A stretch of 64,000 bases of DNA from a candidate division TM6 bacterium RIFCSPHIGHO2_12_FULL_36_22 (GTDB lineage: Bacteria; Babelota; Babeliae; Babelales; UBA12409). Shown piece by piece: positions 8,395 to 16,625 of this stretch; position 1 is the first letter of the stretch; each line of letters opens with the position of its first letter. The stretch is from positions 17,024 through 81,023 of the forward strand of contig METK01000017.1 of the NCBI GenBank assembly GCA_001771315.1, given 5' to 3'. The notes below the pieces were generated by a model. It did no database searches. It had not been told where the DNA came from and saw only the letters and a program-made list of their open reading frames with translations. A program made the translations under genes and the position numbers.

Positions 8395-8808
8395 TTATGC
8401 AAGTTCTGGGAAGAACTGTGCTATTTCGATCTTTGCATTTTCTATAGAATCAGAACCGTGTGTTGCATTTTCACCAACATCAGTACCAAACTGACCGCGA
8501 ATTGTATTCGCAGGTGCTTGTGTTGAATCAGTAGGACCCATAAGATCACGCCATTCTTGTACTGCGTTTTCTTTGCTCAGCGCCATAACGACGACTGGAC
8601 CTGAAGTCATGAACTCTACCAATTCACCAAAGAACGGGCGCTTTTTATGAACATCATAAAAACGTTTTGCTTGTTCTTGAGTCAATTGAAGTGCTTTCAT
8701 GTCTTCAATATCAAAACCATGATCCTTGATGATCTTTATAATATTCTCGCTATTACCTGCACTGACTGCATCTGGCTTGATAATGGCAAATGTTCTTTCA
8801 ATAGCCAT
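8395..8808 (-). CDS. ndk: Nucleoside diphosphate kinase
   Basis: Ndk transfers the gamma phosphate of ATP to other (d)NDPs through a phospho-histidine. The 137-residue length is standard. ERTFAIIKPDAV opens the fold, and GENATHGSDSIENA contains the catalytic histidine with the usual surrounding Gly, Asn and Ser-Asp. It lies 8 bases downstream of rpsA and is probably co-transcribed with it. The terminator at 8346-8380 ends the unit. Confidence 0.97.
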   Translation of the reverse strand: MAIERTFAIIKPDAVSAGNSENIIKIIKDHGFDIEDMKALQLTQEQAKRFYDVHKKRPFFGELVEFMTSGPVVVMALSKENAVQEWRDLMGPTDSTQAPANTIRGQFGTDVGENATHGSDSIENAKIEIAQFFPELA

Positions 8809-8816
8809 GTAGTTCC

Positions 8817-10589
8817 TTATTTCTTTGTGTCTTTAACCATATTTTCAAGAGCAATTTGCAATTGAGTTTTAGGTTTTGGACCAGCATCTTCTACTTTAGG
8901 CTGTGCTTTTTTAGAAGCTCGAGGAGCTTTTTGTACTGGTTCTTCACCACGCGCTTCTTCAGCTTCAAGTTTGGTGCTCAAACTAAGTTTACGATCATCC
9001 TTGTTAATTTGAATGATACGAAATTCACGTTCGTCACCAACTTTAAGAACATCACTGATCTTTTTATCACCAAAGTCTGAAATATGTACTAGACCTTCAA
9101 CACCATTTGGTAATTTAACAAACGCTCCAAAATTAGCGATTTTAGTTATTTTACCAGCAACAAGAGTACCAACGATATATTCTTTTTCGATGTTATCCCA
9201 TGGATCTTGTGTCAATTGTTTAATACCTAGAGAGATCTTACGATTTTCTTCATCAATATTGAGAATGATTGCATCGATTTTATCGCCCTTCTTGTACAAG
9301 TCACCTGGATGATCAATGTGTTCAGTCCAAGAAAGGTCTGAAACGTGTGCTAGACCATCAACACCTGGTACAAGTTGAATGAAGATACCAAATTCGGTAA
9401 TGTTACTGACAGTGCCAGCGATTTTGTTTCCAACTTTGAATCGTTCGCTGATTGATTTCCATGGATTATCTTCAAGTTGCTTGATACTGAGTGACATACG
9501 TCGGTTTTCTTTATCAAGAGACACAACGTAAACATCAATATCTTGACCAACTCTATACAACTTACTTAAGTCGTTAACGCGATCTGTCCATGAAATTTCA
9601 GAAATATGCACAAGACCTTCGATTCCTGGGAATACTTCAACAAATAGACCGTAGTCAGTAATGCTAGAGATTTTACCTTTGATGGTACTTCCAATTTGAA
9701 CATTTGCAGGAAGTTGTTCCCACGGGTTGTCTGAAAGTTGTTTCATACCAAGAGAGATCTTGTTATTGTCTTTATCAATTGAAAGTATTTTAACAGTGAT
9801 AGTATCACCAATGTTTACCTTCTCACTAGGGTGAGAGATACGACCCCAAGTCATGTCTGTAATATGAAGAAGGCCGTCTACGCCACCGATATCAACGAAT
9901 ACACCATAATTGGTGATATTCTTAGCGATACCTTGAATAACGTTTCCTTCTTGTACCTTATCAAGAATTTGTTTACGTGCGCCTTCACGTCGTTCTGACA
10001 GAAATTGTCTGCGAGAGATTATGACGTTACCACGTTTTTTGTTGATTTTAATAATTTTTGCAGTGATTGTTTGACCAACATATTGATCAAAATTAGTGAC
10101 TCGTTGTAAATCAACTTGAGAACCTGGTAAGAAAGCTGGAATGCCAATATCTACGCTCAAACCACCTTTAACAGTGTGAGTAACGATACCTTCAGCAGGC
10201 TTGTCTTCTTCAAAAAGTTTACTGATTCTATCCCATGCTTTCATTGCTTTTGCTTTTTCATATGAAAGCTGGACGCTACCATCGATATTTTCTAATTCAT
10301 CAAGGATGACATCGATAGTAGAATCAGGAGCTAAAGCTTTAAGCTCATGCTCAGTAAACTCGTATCGTGGGATGATACCATTGGATTTGTAGCTAATATC
10401 AACTACAACACCACTTGAATCAATACCAACAACGCGGCCAGCAACTAAAGAGCCCTTTTTAAGACTTTCTGTTGCCTCATTATATAAATCAAGAAGTTCT
10501 TGCATTTGCTGATCATTCAGCTCAACTTTCTCTTCTAGTGGTATTGAAACGTGACCGAATTGATTCGATCTTATAACTTCTTTTGCCAT
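8817..10589 (-). CDS. rpsA: 30S ribosomal protein S1
   Basis: S1 delivers mRNA to the 30S subunit. The 590-residue protein shows six S1 (OB-fold) repeats, at about residues 40-105, 125-190, 215-283, 300-368, 387-455 and 474-540. The last four carry the canonical phrase GxFVxxxxGxxGLxHxSD in variants such as YGLFVEVFPGIEGLVHISE. A Lys/Ala/Pro-rich tail follows. The six-repeat form is that of Gram-negative bacteria. AAAGGAATC precedes the ATG, and a perfect 8-bp hairpin lies in the leader. Confidence 0.96.
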   Translation of the reverse strand: MAKEVIRSNQFGHVSIPLEEKVELNDQQMQELLDLYNEATESLKKGSLVAGRVVGIDSSGVVVDISYKSNGIIPRYEFTEHELKALAPDSTIDVILDELENIDGSVQLSYEKAKAMKAWDRISKLFEEDKPAEGIVTHTVKGGLSVDIGIPAFLPGSQVDLQRVTNFDQYVGQTITAKIIKINKKRGNVIISRRQFLSERREGARKQILDKVQEGNVIQGIAKNITNYGVFVDIGGVDGLLHITDMTWGRISHPSEKVNIGDTITVKILSIDKDNNKISLGMKQLSDNPWEQLPANVQIGSTIKGKISSITDYGLFVEVFPGIEGLVHISEISWTDRVNDLSKLYRVGQDIDVYVVSLDKENRRMSLSIKQLEDNPWKSISERFKVGNKIAGTVSNITEFGIFIQLVPGVDGLAHVSDLSWTEHIDHPGDLYKKGDKIDAIILNIDEENRKISLGIKQLTQDPWDNIEKEYIVGTLVAGKITKIANFGAFVKLPNGVEGLVHISDFGDKKISDVLKVGDEREFRIIQINKDDRKLSLSTKLEAEEARGEEPVQKAPRASKKAQPKVEDAGPKPKTQLQIALENMVKDTKK

Positions 10590-10615
10590 GTATTTAGATT
10601 CCTTTGAGATGATAT

Positions 10616-10635
10616 GTGTTTTGAGAACAAAACAC
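10616..10635 (-). promoter_or_regulatory. Hairpin in rpsA leader
   Basis: GTGTTTTG (10616-10623) pairs perfectly with CAAAACAC (10628-10635) around a 4-base loop, 27-46 bases upstream of the rpsA start. There is no U-tract, so it is not an intrinsic terminator. A leader structure or operator is more likely; S1 autoregulates its own leader in enterobacteria. Confidence 0.4.
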
Positions 10636-10767
10636 GGACGTTATAGGGTTAAACAAACAATACTTTGCTCTATTCTATCATGGTTATTGCCCAATAGCAA
10701 ATTATATAATAGGCCTTAACACCGCTATTTTTTTAGGTTATATAAAGGATAAAGAAAGTGATTATTG

Positions 10768-11904
10768 ATGAATATTGAGCCAAGAAGCATTCTTATTGTG
10801 ACGAATAATTACAAGCCCTATTCTGGTGGGGTAGTTAGTTCTATTGATGCATTTACTCGAGGCTTACGTGAATTAGGGCATAATGTATCTATTGTAACAT
10901 TGGATTTTACAGGTCGGGATCAGGATGAACCAGGTGTATATCGTATTTTTTGCCCAATTAAATTTCAATATAAAAAGAATAGTATGGCTATTCCTTGGCG
11001 TGCAACTAATGAGCTTAAGGGTATTATCAAACAGCTTAAACCTGATATTGTTCATTCTCAACACCCTTTCCTTCTCGGTATATCAGCTTTAACACTTTGT
11101 CGTAAGCTTGATATACCTTTGATATTTACTCATCATACACAATATGACCAATATTCTCATTATATACCCCTTCCAGGATCCGTGGTTAAACCGGTAATAA
11201 ATCGGTGTGTTCAATGGTATGCTCAACAGGTTGATGTTGTTATTGCGCCAAGTCATGCGATCAAAAAGGAGTTGGATAAGCGTATTTTAGGTAAATCAGC
11301 ATATGTTATTCCAAGCCCTATATCACCAATGTTTTTTGGTTCTATCGTTAATAAAATGGTTTCCAGGCCATTTAAATTATTGACTGTGAGCCGATTTGCC
11401 CCAGAAAAGAATATTGAGTCCCTTTTGGACACATTTGCTAAACTTGACCAAAAAAATTATTCATTGACTCTTGTTGGCTATGGTGCTCAACTTACTTCTC
11501 TTAAACAGCATGCCTATATCACACTCGGCCTCTCTCAAAAGAGGGTGAAATTTATCGTTAAACCACCAAAACAGAAGTTAATACAGCTTTATCGCTCATC
11601 GGATTTGTTCATTTTTGCTTCTCAGACCGAGACTCAAGGCTTGGTCCTTGCCGAGGCTATGGCATCAGGTTTGCCAGTAATAGCATTCAAAAGCCCAGCT
11701 TTGGAGGACATTGTTGATGGTACCAATGGCCACCTTGTGACTACCCAGAGGCAAATGATTGAGTATATTGAAGCTCTTACCAGGGATGAGCAGCTTTATA
11801 CCAAGATGCGGGCACGTGCCTATAAAACCGCAGAACGATACTCAATAGACAGTCTGAGTCGATGTTTGGCTGCTCTTTATGACCGGGTTATGGCTACCAG
11901 TTGA
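10768..11904 (+). CDS. GT4-family glycosyltransferase
   Basis: This cytoplasmic GT-B glycosyltransferase has 378 residues. SILIVTNNYKPYSGGVVSSI near the N-terminus is the usual acceptor-side glycine loop. LLTVSRFAPEKNIESLL opens the donor domain, and TETQGLVLAEAMASGLPVIA holds the E-x7-E motif that binds the nucleotide sugar. The closest general resemblance is to glycosyltransferases of the PimB/SQD2 type. The ATG at 10768 is preferred over an overlapping TTG at 10765 because AAAGAAAG lies at better spacing. No transmembrane segment is seen. It may build the glycan exported by the flippase at 1-1238, but that is inference. Confidence 0.85.
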   Translation: MNIEPRSILIVTNNYKPYSGGVVSSIDAFTRGLRELGHNVSIVTLDFTGRDQDEPGVYRIFCPIKFQYKKNSMAIPWRATNELKGIIKQLKPDIVHSQHPFLLGISALTLCRKLDIPLIFTHHTQYDQYSHYIPLPGSVVKPVINRCVQWYAQQVDVVIAPSHAIKKELDKRILGKSAYVIPSPISPMFFGSIVNKMVSRPFKLLTVSRFAPEKNIESLLDTFAKLDQKNYSLTLVGYGAQLTSLKQHAYITLGLSQKRVKFIVKPPKQKLIQLYRSSDLFIFASQTETQGLVLAEAMASGLPVIAFKSPALEDIVDGTNGHLVTTQRQMIEYIEALTRDEQLYTKMRARAYKTAERYSIDSLSRCLAALYDRVMATS

Positions 11905-11969
11905 AGCTTTGGTAGAAATCTATATAATTAATACAAATAGAAACAATGCAGATTGTGGGAGGGTATTTT

Positions 11970-12725
11970 ATGAAGAATTCGTTAAAAAAATTACTATTGT
12001 TGGTTGGATTGGTATCAGCGACTTGCTTTGTTGAAGCTGGCTGGGGTCTTGAGTCTACGGCGTATCATGAGGCTGGGCATGCTCTTTTATCATTATTTGT
12101 ACCACAATGTAGGTCTCTGGATAGAGTTAACATCATACCTAATGGCTCTACAGCGGGAGAATGTATATATTTGCCAATGTCCGATGAAGAGAAAGGTCGT
12201 TTGCGAGATCAACCGACGAGTCAAGCTTTGCCTTTAATTATCGGTTTAACTGCTGGGCGAGTAGCAGAAGAATTGGTGTTTGGGAGAGCAGACGGTTATC
12301 AATCAGATTATAAATATGCAACTGACTTAGCGCAGCTTATTTGTAATTATGAAATAAGTTTTTCTGCTGAAAGAGATTTTCTCATTCAGAAAAAAGAAAA
12401 CACGGCTAAAGAGTTTTCAGCTAAACAGTTACATGTTGCTTCTAGTGAACGAATTCGGGGGCATTTGAGAAATTTAGCAAAATCAGCTGATTGTCCTAGT
12501 CCATACAATTATGGATCGAATGATACAGAGCAAATGTATTCTAGTAATCAATTAGTAAAAGATTGTTATCAAGTTGCAACAGATGTGTTGCGGAAAAATC
12601 GAATGGCATTAGACATGGTTGCTCAAAAGCTATTAGCTAAAAAAGAATTAAACGCTAATCAAGTTCGTGCACTTGTGCATAATGCAACTCTAACCGCAAA
12701 TTGTCGGATGCATTCTCGACTATAA
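11970..12725 (+). CDS. Exported M41 (FtsH-type) peptidase domain without AAA module
   Basis: The ATG at 11970 follows GGGAGGG and yields 251 residues. A signal peptide covers about residues 1-23 (KKLLLLVGLVSATCFVEA). The zinc motif HEAGH is at residues 33-37. AGRVAEELVFG at about 95-105 and QSDYKYATDLAQ with Asp113 match the FtsH pattern around the third zinc ligand. No Walker motifs exist, so this is an M41 peptidase without its ATPase. All three ligands are kept, so it may be active without ATP, in the periplasm or outside. It lies 158 bases before the full FtsH gene and is probably a truncated paralogue. The N-terminal cut falls just before the HEAGH helix, which is unusual. Confidence 0.8.
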   Translation: MKNSLKKLLLLVGLVSATCFVEAGWGLESTAYHEAGHALLSLFVPQCRSLDRVNIIPNGSTAGECIYLPMSDEEKGRLRDQPTSQALPLIIGLTAGRVAEELVFGRADGYQSDYKYATDLAQLICNYEISFSAERDFLIQKKENTAKEFSAKQLHVASSERIRGHLRNLAKSADCPSPYNYGSNDTEQMYSSNQLVKDCYQVATDVLRKNRMALDMVAQKLLAKKELNANQVRALVHNATLTANCRMHSRL

Positions 12726-12883
12726 AATTAGCATTCGAGTTCTAAAAGGATTTGATGATGTTAATTTTTAAAAAATTATCTTGATTAGCTCTATAAAGCC
12801 ACTCTTTGGGTTCAATTGCCAAATATATTCTTTTAGACTATCGTTAAGCTTATATTAAGAAGAGTTTAAAGGTATGCAGTCAT

Positions 12884-14434
12884 ATGAAAAGAATAAAAAT
12901 TGCCCTTCTTTTTTTACTGTGTAATGTCGTTGCAACCGAAACAATTCGTGCATCAGATTTTTGGCGAGATGTTGCAAAAGACGTTATTGTTGGCAGTGTC
13001 ATCTGTGCTGGCAGCATGCTTTTTTATCAAAATTTTAAATCAGCAATTATTCAAGCAAATGCGCTTACATTACTCAAAGACTCGGATGATACATTTAGTT
13101 CTGTTGCGGGTCATGATGAAGCTAAGGAAGAGCTGAAGGATATTGTCGATTTTCTTAAAAATCCAGAAAAATTTCAAAGACTTGGTGCTCGTATTCCTAC
13201 AGGCGTATTATTAACTGGAAGTCCTGGCAGTGGTAAAACGTTGCTTGCTCGTGCAATAGCGGGAGAAGCAGGATGTTCTTTTTTTAGTGTGAATGGAGCA
13301 GAGTTTGTTGAGATGTATAGTGGGGTTGGCCCAGCACGAATGCGTGAATTATATCGTGCAGCACGACAACATGCACCATCAATTATTTTTATTGATGAAA
13401 TAGATGCTGTTGGGCGTCATCGTTCTGGTAATAATGATCACGGTGAATATGATAATACCTTATTGCAGCTGTTAGTTTTAATGGATGGTTTTGAAAAAAG
13501 TGAAACGACTAAGCCTATTGTTTTCATTGGTGCTACAAATTTTAAAGAAGCATTGGATGATGCACTATTACGTCCAGGCAGATTTGATCGAATTGTGCAT
13601 GTTCCATTACCTGATATCAAAAATCGGTTAAAAATTTTAGAATATTTTGCAGGATTTACTTTGATAGATGCACGTGTCGATCTTAAAGAAATTGCAAAAA
13701 CAACAGCTGGATTTTCAGGAGCGCATTTGAAAAATTTAATGAATGAGGCTGCTATTATTGCATCAAGAAAAGACCATCTACAAGTACAGCAAGTTGATTT
13801 AATAGAGGCTCGAGACAAAGTAATATACGGTAGGGCTCTCAAATCTTGTGTGCTTACAGAAAAACAAAAAAGAATTACCGCGGTTCATGAGTCAGGTCAT
13901 GCGCTTGTTAATTTATTGCTCATGAAATATAGTGTACCTCTGTATAAAATGACTATTGTTCCTCATGGTGAAGCTCTTGGATTTACGGGGATGCTCAGTA
14001 GCGAAGATCATTATGTTTCATCTAAGGAGGAATTGGTTGCACGTATTATGATGCTTCTTGGTGGTCGAGCTGCGGAAGAATTAACATTTGCTCAACTTTC
14101 AACTGGTGCTTCCAATGACTTTAAGCATGCTTCTCAGCTTGCCCAAGAGATGGTTAGGTTCTATGGGATGTCAACAGAGATGGGTACGGTATTTTACGAT
14201 ATGAACAATAGATTCTCCGAAGAGACTCTTCAGCGAATTGACCAGCAGGTGAAGCGTATCATTCAAAAATGCTATGAAGAAACCAAATTACTTTTAGCTA
14301 AGCACATAAAAGATCTCAAACTCCTTTCTGATAGGTTATTTACCGAAGAAACTCTCTATAATGAGGATATCCAAGCACTCTTTGCTCAAGAGCGTGCCTT
14401 GGATGATGAGTCTATAACTATTCCTTCCGTATAG
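12884..14434 (+). CDS. ftsH: Short FtsH-family AAA zinc protease
   Basis: FtsH is a membrane-bound AAA protease that degrades unassembled or regulatory proteins. In this 516-residue protein the AAA domain runs from about residue 73. Walker A is GSPGSGKT (112-119), Walker B is IIFIDEID (Asp171, Glu172), and the second region of homology has LLRPGRFDR. The peptidase motif is HESGH (335-339) with Asp412 as third ligand. Two hydrophobic segments (about 5-18 and 34-48) are only some 15 residues apart, so the usual periplasmic domain is missing. The C-terminus is also shorter than typical FtsH of about 640 residues. It could be a secondary FtsH if a standard copy exists elsewhere. Confidence 0.88.
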   Translation: MKRIKIALLFLLCNVVATETIRASDFWRDVAKDVIVGSVICAGSMLFYQNFKSAIIQANALTLLKDSDDTFSSVAGHDEAKEELKDIVDFLKNPEKFQRLGARIPTGVLLTGSPGSGKTLLARAIAGEAGCSFFSVNGAEFVEMYSGVGPARMRELYRAARQHAPSIIFIDEIDAVGRHRSGNNDHGEYDNTLLQLLVLMDGFEKSETTKPIVFIGATNFKEALDDALLRPGRFDRIVHVPLPDIKNRLKILEYFAGFTLIDARVDLKEIAKTTAGFSGAHLKNLMNEAAIIASRKDHLQVQQVDLIEARDKVIYGRALKSCVLTEKQKRITAVHESGHALVNLLLMKYSVPLYKMTIVPHGEALGFTGMLSSEDHYVSSKEELVARIMMLLGGRAAEELTFAQLSTGASNDFKHASQLAQEMVRFYGMSTEMGTVFYDMNNRFSEETLQRIDQQVKRIIQKCYEETKLLLAKHIKDLKLLSDRLFTEETLYNEDIQALFAQERALDDESITIPSV

Positions 14435-14497
14435 CGATTTTTTAATAATTTGTTAAACTTATATATGAAGAACAACCTTTATATAATATGAAAAGCC

Positions 14498-16477
14498 ATG
14501 AAGAAGTTTAAACTCCATGTACCATTTCCTCCTGCTGGAAGTCAGCCTGAAGCTATAAAGCAGCTTGTTGCAGACAGACCCGGCAAATCGACGCTGCTTG
14601 GTGTAACAGGTTCAGGAAAAACATATACGATGGCACATGTTATTGAGCAAGTGAATAAGCCAACACTTATCTTGTCACCGAATAAGACCTTGGCTGCTCA
14701 GTTATATGAAGAGTTTTCTCTTTTTTTTCCAGAAAACAAAGTTTCTTACTTTGTTAGTTATTATGATTACTATCAACCGGAATCATATTTACCTGCGCAA
14801 GATATTTATATTCCAAAAGAAACAAAGATTAATGCAGAGATTGAGAGACTTCGAATTGAGTCTACAGCATCCTTAGTTAATCGCCCTGATACTATTGTTA
14901 TTGCATCGGTATCATGTATCTATTCATTAGGTGATCCAACAGATTATCGTGGTTTAGCTTTGAGTCTTGAAGCTGGCCAAAAAATAACACGAACACAATT
15001 ACTTGAAAAACTGATTTTTATTCAATATCAACGAAATGATATTGAAAAGAGCTCTGGTACTATACAAGTGTTTGGGAATACGCTTGAAGTTAATTTACCG
15101 TACCAAAAAGAAAAACTTCGTATTGAATTATTTGGGGACAAGCTTGAATCGTTGGAATGGGTTGATAAGCATAATAATAAAGTGCTGCGACAGCTCGATA
15201 ACGTTCTCATTTTTCCAGCAAAACACTTTGTAACAACACAGGAAAAAAAGGATCGAGCAATTAAGAGCATTTCTCAAGAGTTGGAGCTATGCTTGCCACA
15301 GATTAAAAGCCCTATTTATAAGGATCGCTTACAGCGTCGTGTTGCACATGACTTAGAAATGATCGAGCAAGTTGGTTATTGTTCTGGTATTGAAAACTAT
15401 TCAATACACTTCGATGGTAGACAGACAGGTCAAGCGCCGTACTGTCTTTTTGATTTCTTTCCAGAAGATTTTTTACTTATGATTGATGAATCTCATATCG
15501 CCATTCCACAATTACGTGGTATGTACGCTGGTGATCGCTCACGTAAAAAATCCTTGATTGATTTTGGTTTCAGATTACCGTCGGCATATGATAATAGGCC
15601 ATTGCAGTTTGAAGAGATTGAAAAATTTTTTACCAATACGGTCTTTGTATCTGCAACGCCGGGAGATTATGAATTATCGCAATCATCCAAGATTGTACAA
15701 CAGGTAATCCGCCCTACCGGTCTTTTAGATCCAAAGATTGAAATTCACCCACGAAACAACCAGCTTAATCATTTGATGGATCAAATTAAACTGGTCAAAG
15801 AAAAAAACTATCGTACCCTTATTACCGTTATGACAAAAAAGTCTGCAGAAGAGCTTGCAGAGTACCTTGAAGATCGTGGTCTTAAGGTCTGCTATCTACA
15901 CTGTGATATCAAAACTCCGCAACGGACAGAATTGCTGCAAAAGCTTCGATTAGGGATTTTTGATTGCCTCGTTGGTGTTAACCTTTTACGGGAAGGCCTT
16001 GATCTTCCTGAGGTTGCGCTCATGGCTATCATGGACGCTGATATTGAAAGCTTCCTTCGTGATCAGCGCTCCTTAATTCAGATTATTGGACGTGCAGCTC
16101 GTAATATTCATTCGAAGGTTATTATGTATGCAGATAAAGTAACACGTTCTATGAAGGCTGCTATCGATGAGACTGATCGCCGACGAAAAGTTCAGGAAGA
16201 ATTCAATACAAAGCATAATATCATCCCTAGAAGCGTAACGCGTGAGGTCAAGCAAAGTATCTCAACCATGCAAAAAGCAATCGCCTCAGCATCCAAGTCT
16301 AACAAAAGCAACGCTAAAAAAGAGCTGAATCAACAACAACTTCTTGCTCAAATCGTCAAACTTGAACAAGACATGCATGTTGCAGCAAAAGCTATGGACT
16401 TTGAAAAAGCGATAGCTTTACGAGGTCAGTGGCAAGAGCTGTCAGCTAAGCTCGAATCGTTGATCAACAAAAAATAA
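14498..16477 (+). CDS. uvrB: Excinuclease ABC subunit B
   Basis: UvrB is the damage-verifying helicase-like core of nucleotide excision repair, working with UvrA and UvrC. The 659-residue protein has Walker A GVTGSGKT near residue 37 and the beta-hairpin region YYDYYQPESYLPAQD. The DEAD-like motif is DESHIAIPQ, and motif VI is QIIGRAARN. A C-terminal UVR domain (about residues 620-655, MHVAAKAMDFEKAIALRGQW) binds UvrC. Length and order are normal. uvrA and uvrC are not in this window. Confidence 0.97.
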   Translation: MKKFKLHVPFPPAGSQPEAIKQLVADRPGKSTLLGVTGSGKTYTMAHVIEQVNKPTLILSPNKTLAAQLYEEFSLFFPENKVSYFVSYYDYYQPESYLPAQDIYIPKETKINAEIERLRIESTASLVNRPDTIVIASVSCIYSLGDPTDYRGLALSLEAGQKITRTQLLEKLIFIQYQRNDIEKSSGTIQVFGNTLEVNLPYQKEKLRIELFGDKLESLEWVDKHNNKVLRQLDNVLIFPAKHFVTTQEKKDRAIKSISQELELCLPQIKSPIYKDRLQRRVAHDLEMIEQVGYCSGIENYSIHFDGRQTGQAPYCLFDFFPEDFLLMIDESHIAIPQLRGMYAGDRSRKKSLIDFGFRLPSAYDNRPLQFEEIEKFFTNTVFVSATPGDYELSQSSKIVQQVIRPTGLLDPKIEIHPRNNQLNHLMDQIKLVKEKNYRTLITVMTKKSAEELAEYLEDRGLKVCYLHCDIKTPQRTELLQKLRLGIFDCLVGVNLLREGLDLPEVALMAIMDADIESFLRDQRSLIQIIGRAARNIHSKVIMYADKVTRSMKAAIDETDRRRKVQEEFNTKHNIIPRSVTREVKQSISTMQKAIASASKSNKSNAKKELNQQQLLAQIVKLEQDMHVAAKAMDFEKAIALRGQWQELSAKLESLINKK

Positions 16478-16625
16478 TTCAGTATAGTTAAAATACACAG
16501 ATAGAAAATCACGTCGTTGCTATTAGAAATAATACAAAAGAGCTATAGGGTTGCATTGTGTCTGTGTGTGATGTTAGCATACAAGGAATTGTTTTATATA
16601 AGCTTTTAGCGAGATTGAGTTAGTG

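Noticed and set aside
9013..9312. Plus-strand open frame opposite rpsA
   Set aside because: It mirrors the repeated S1 domains on the coding strand and has no start signals.
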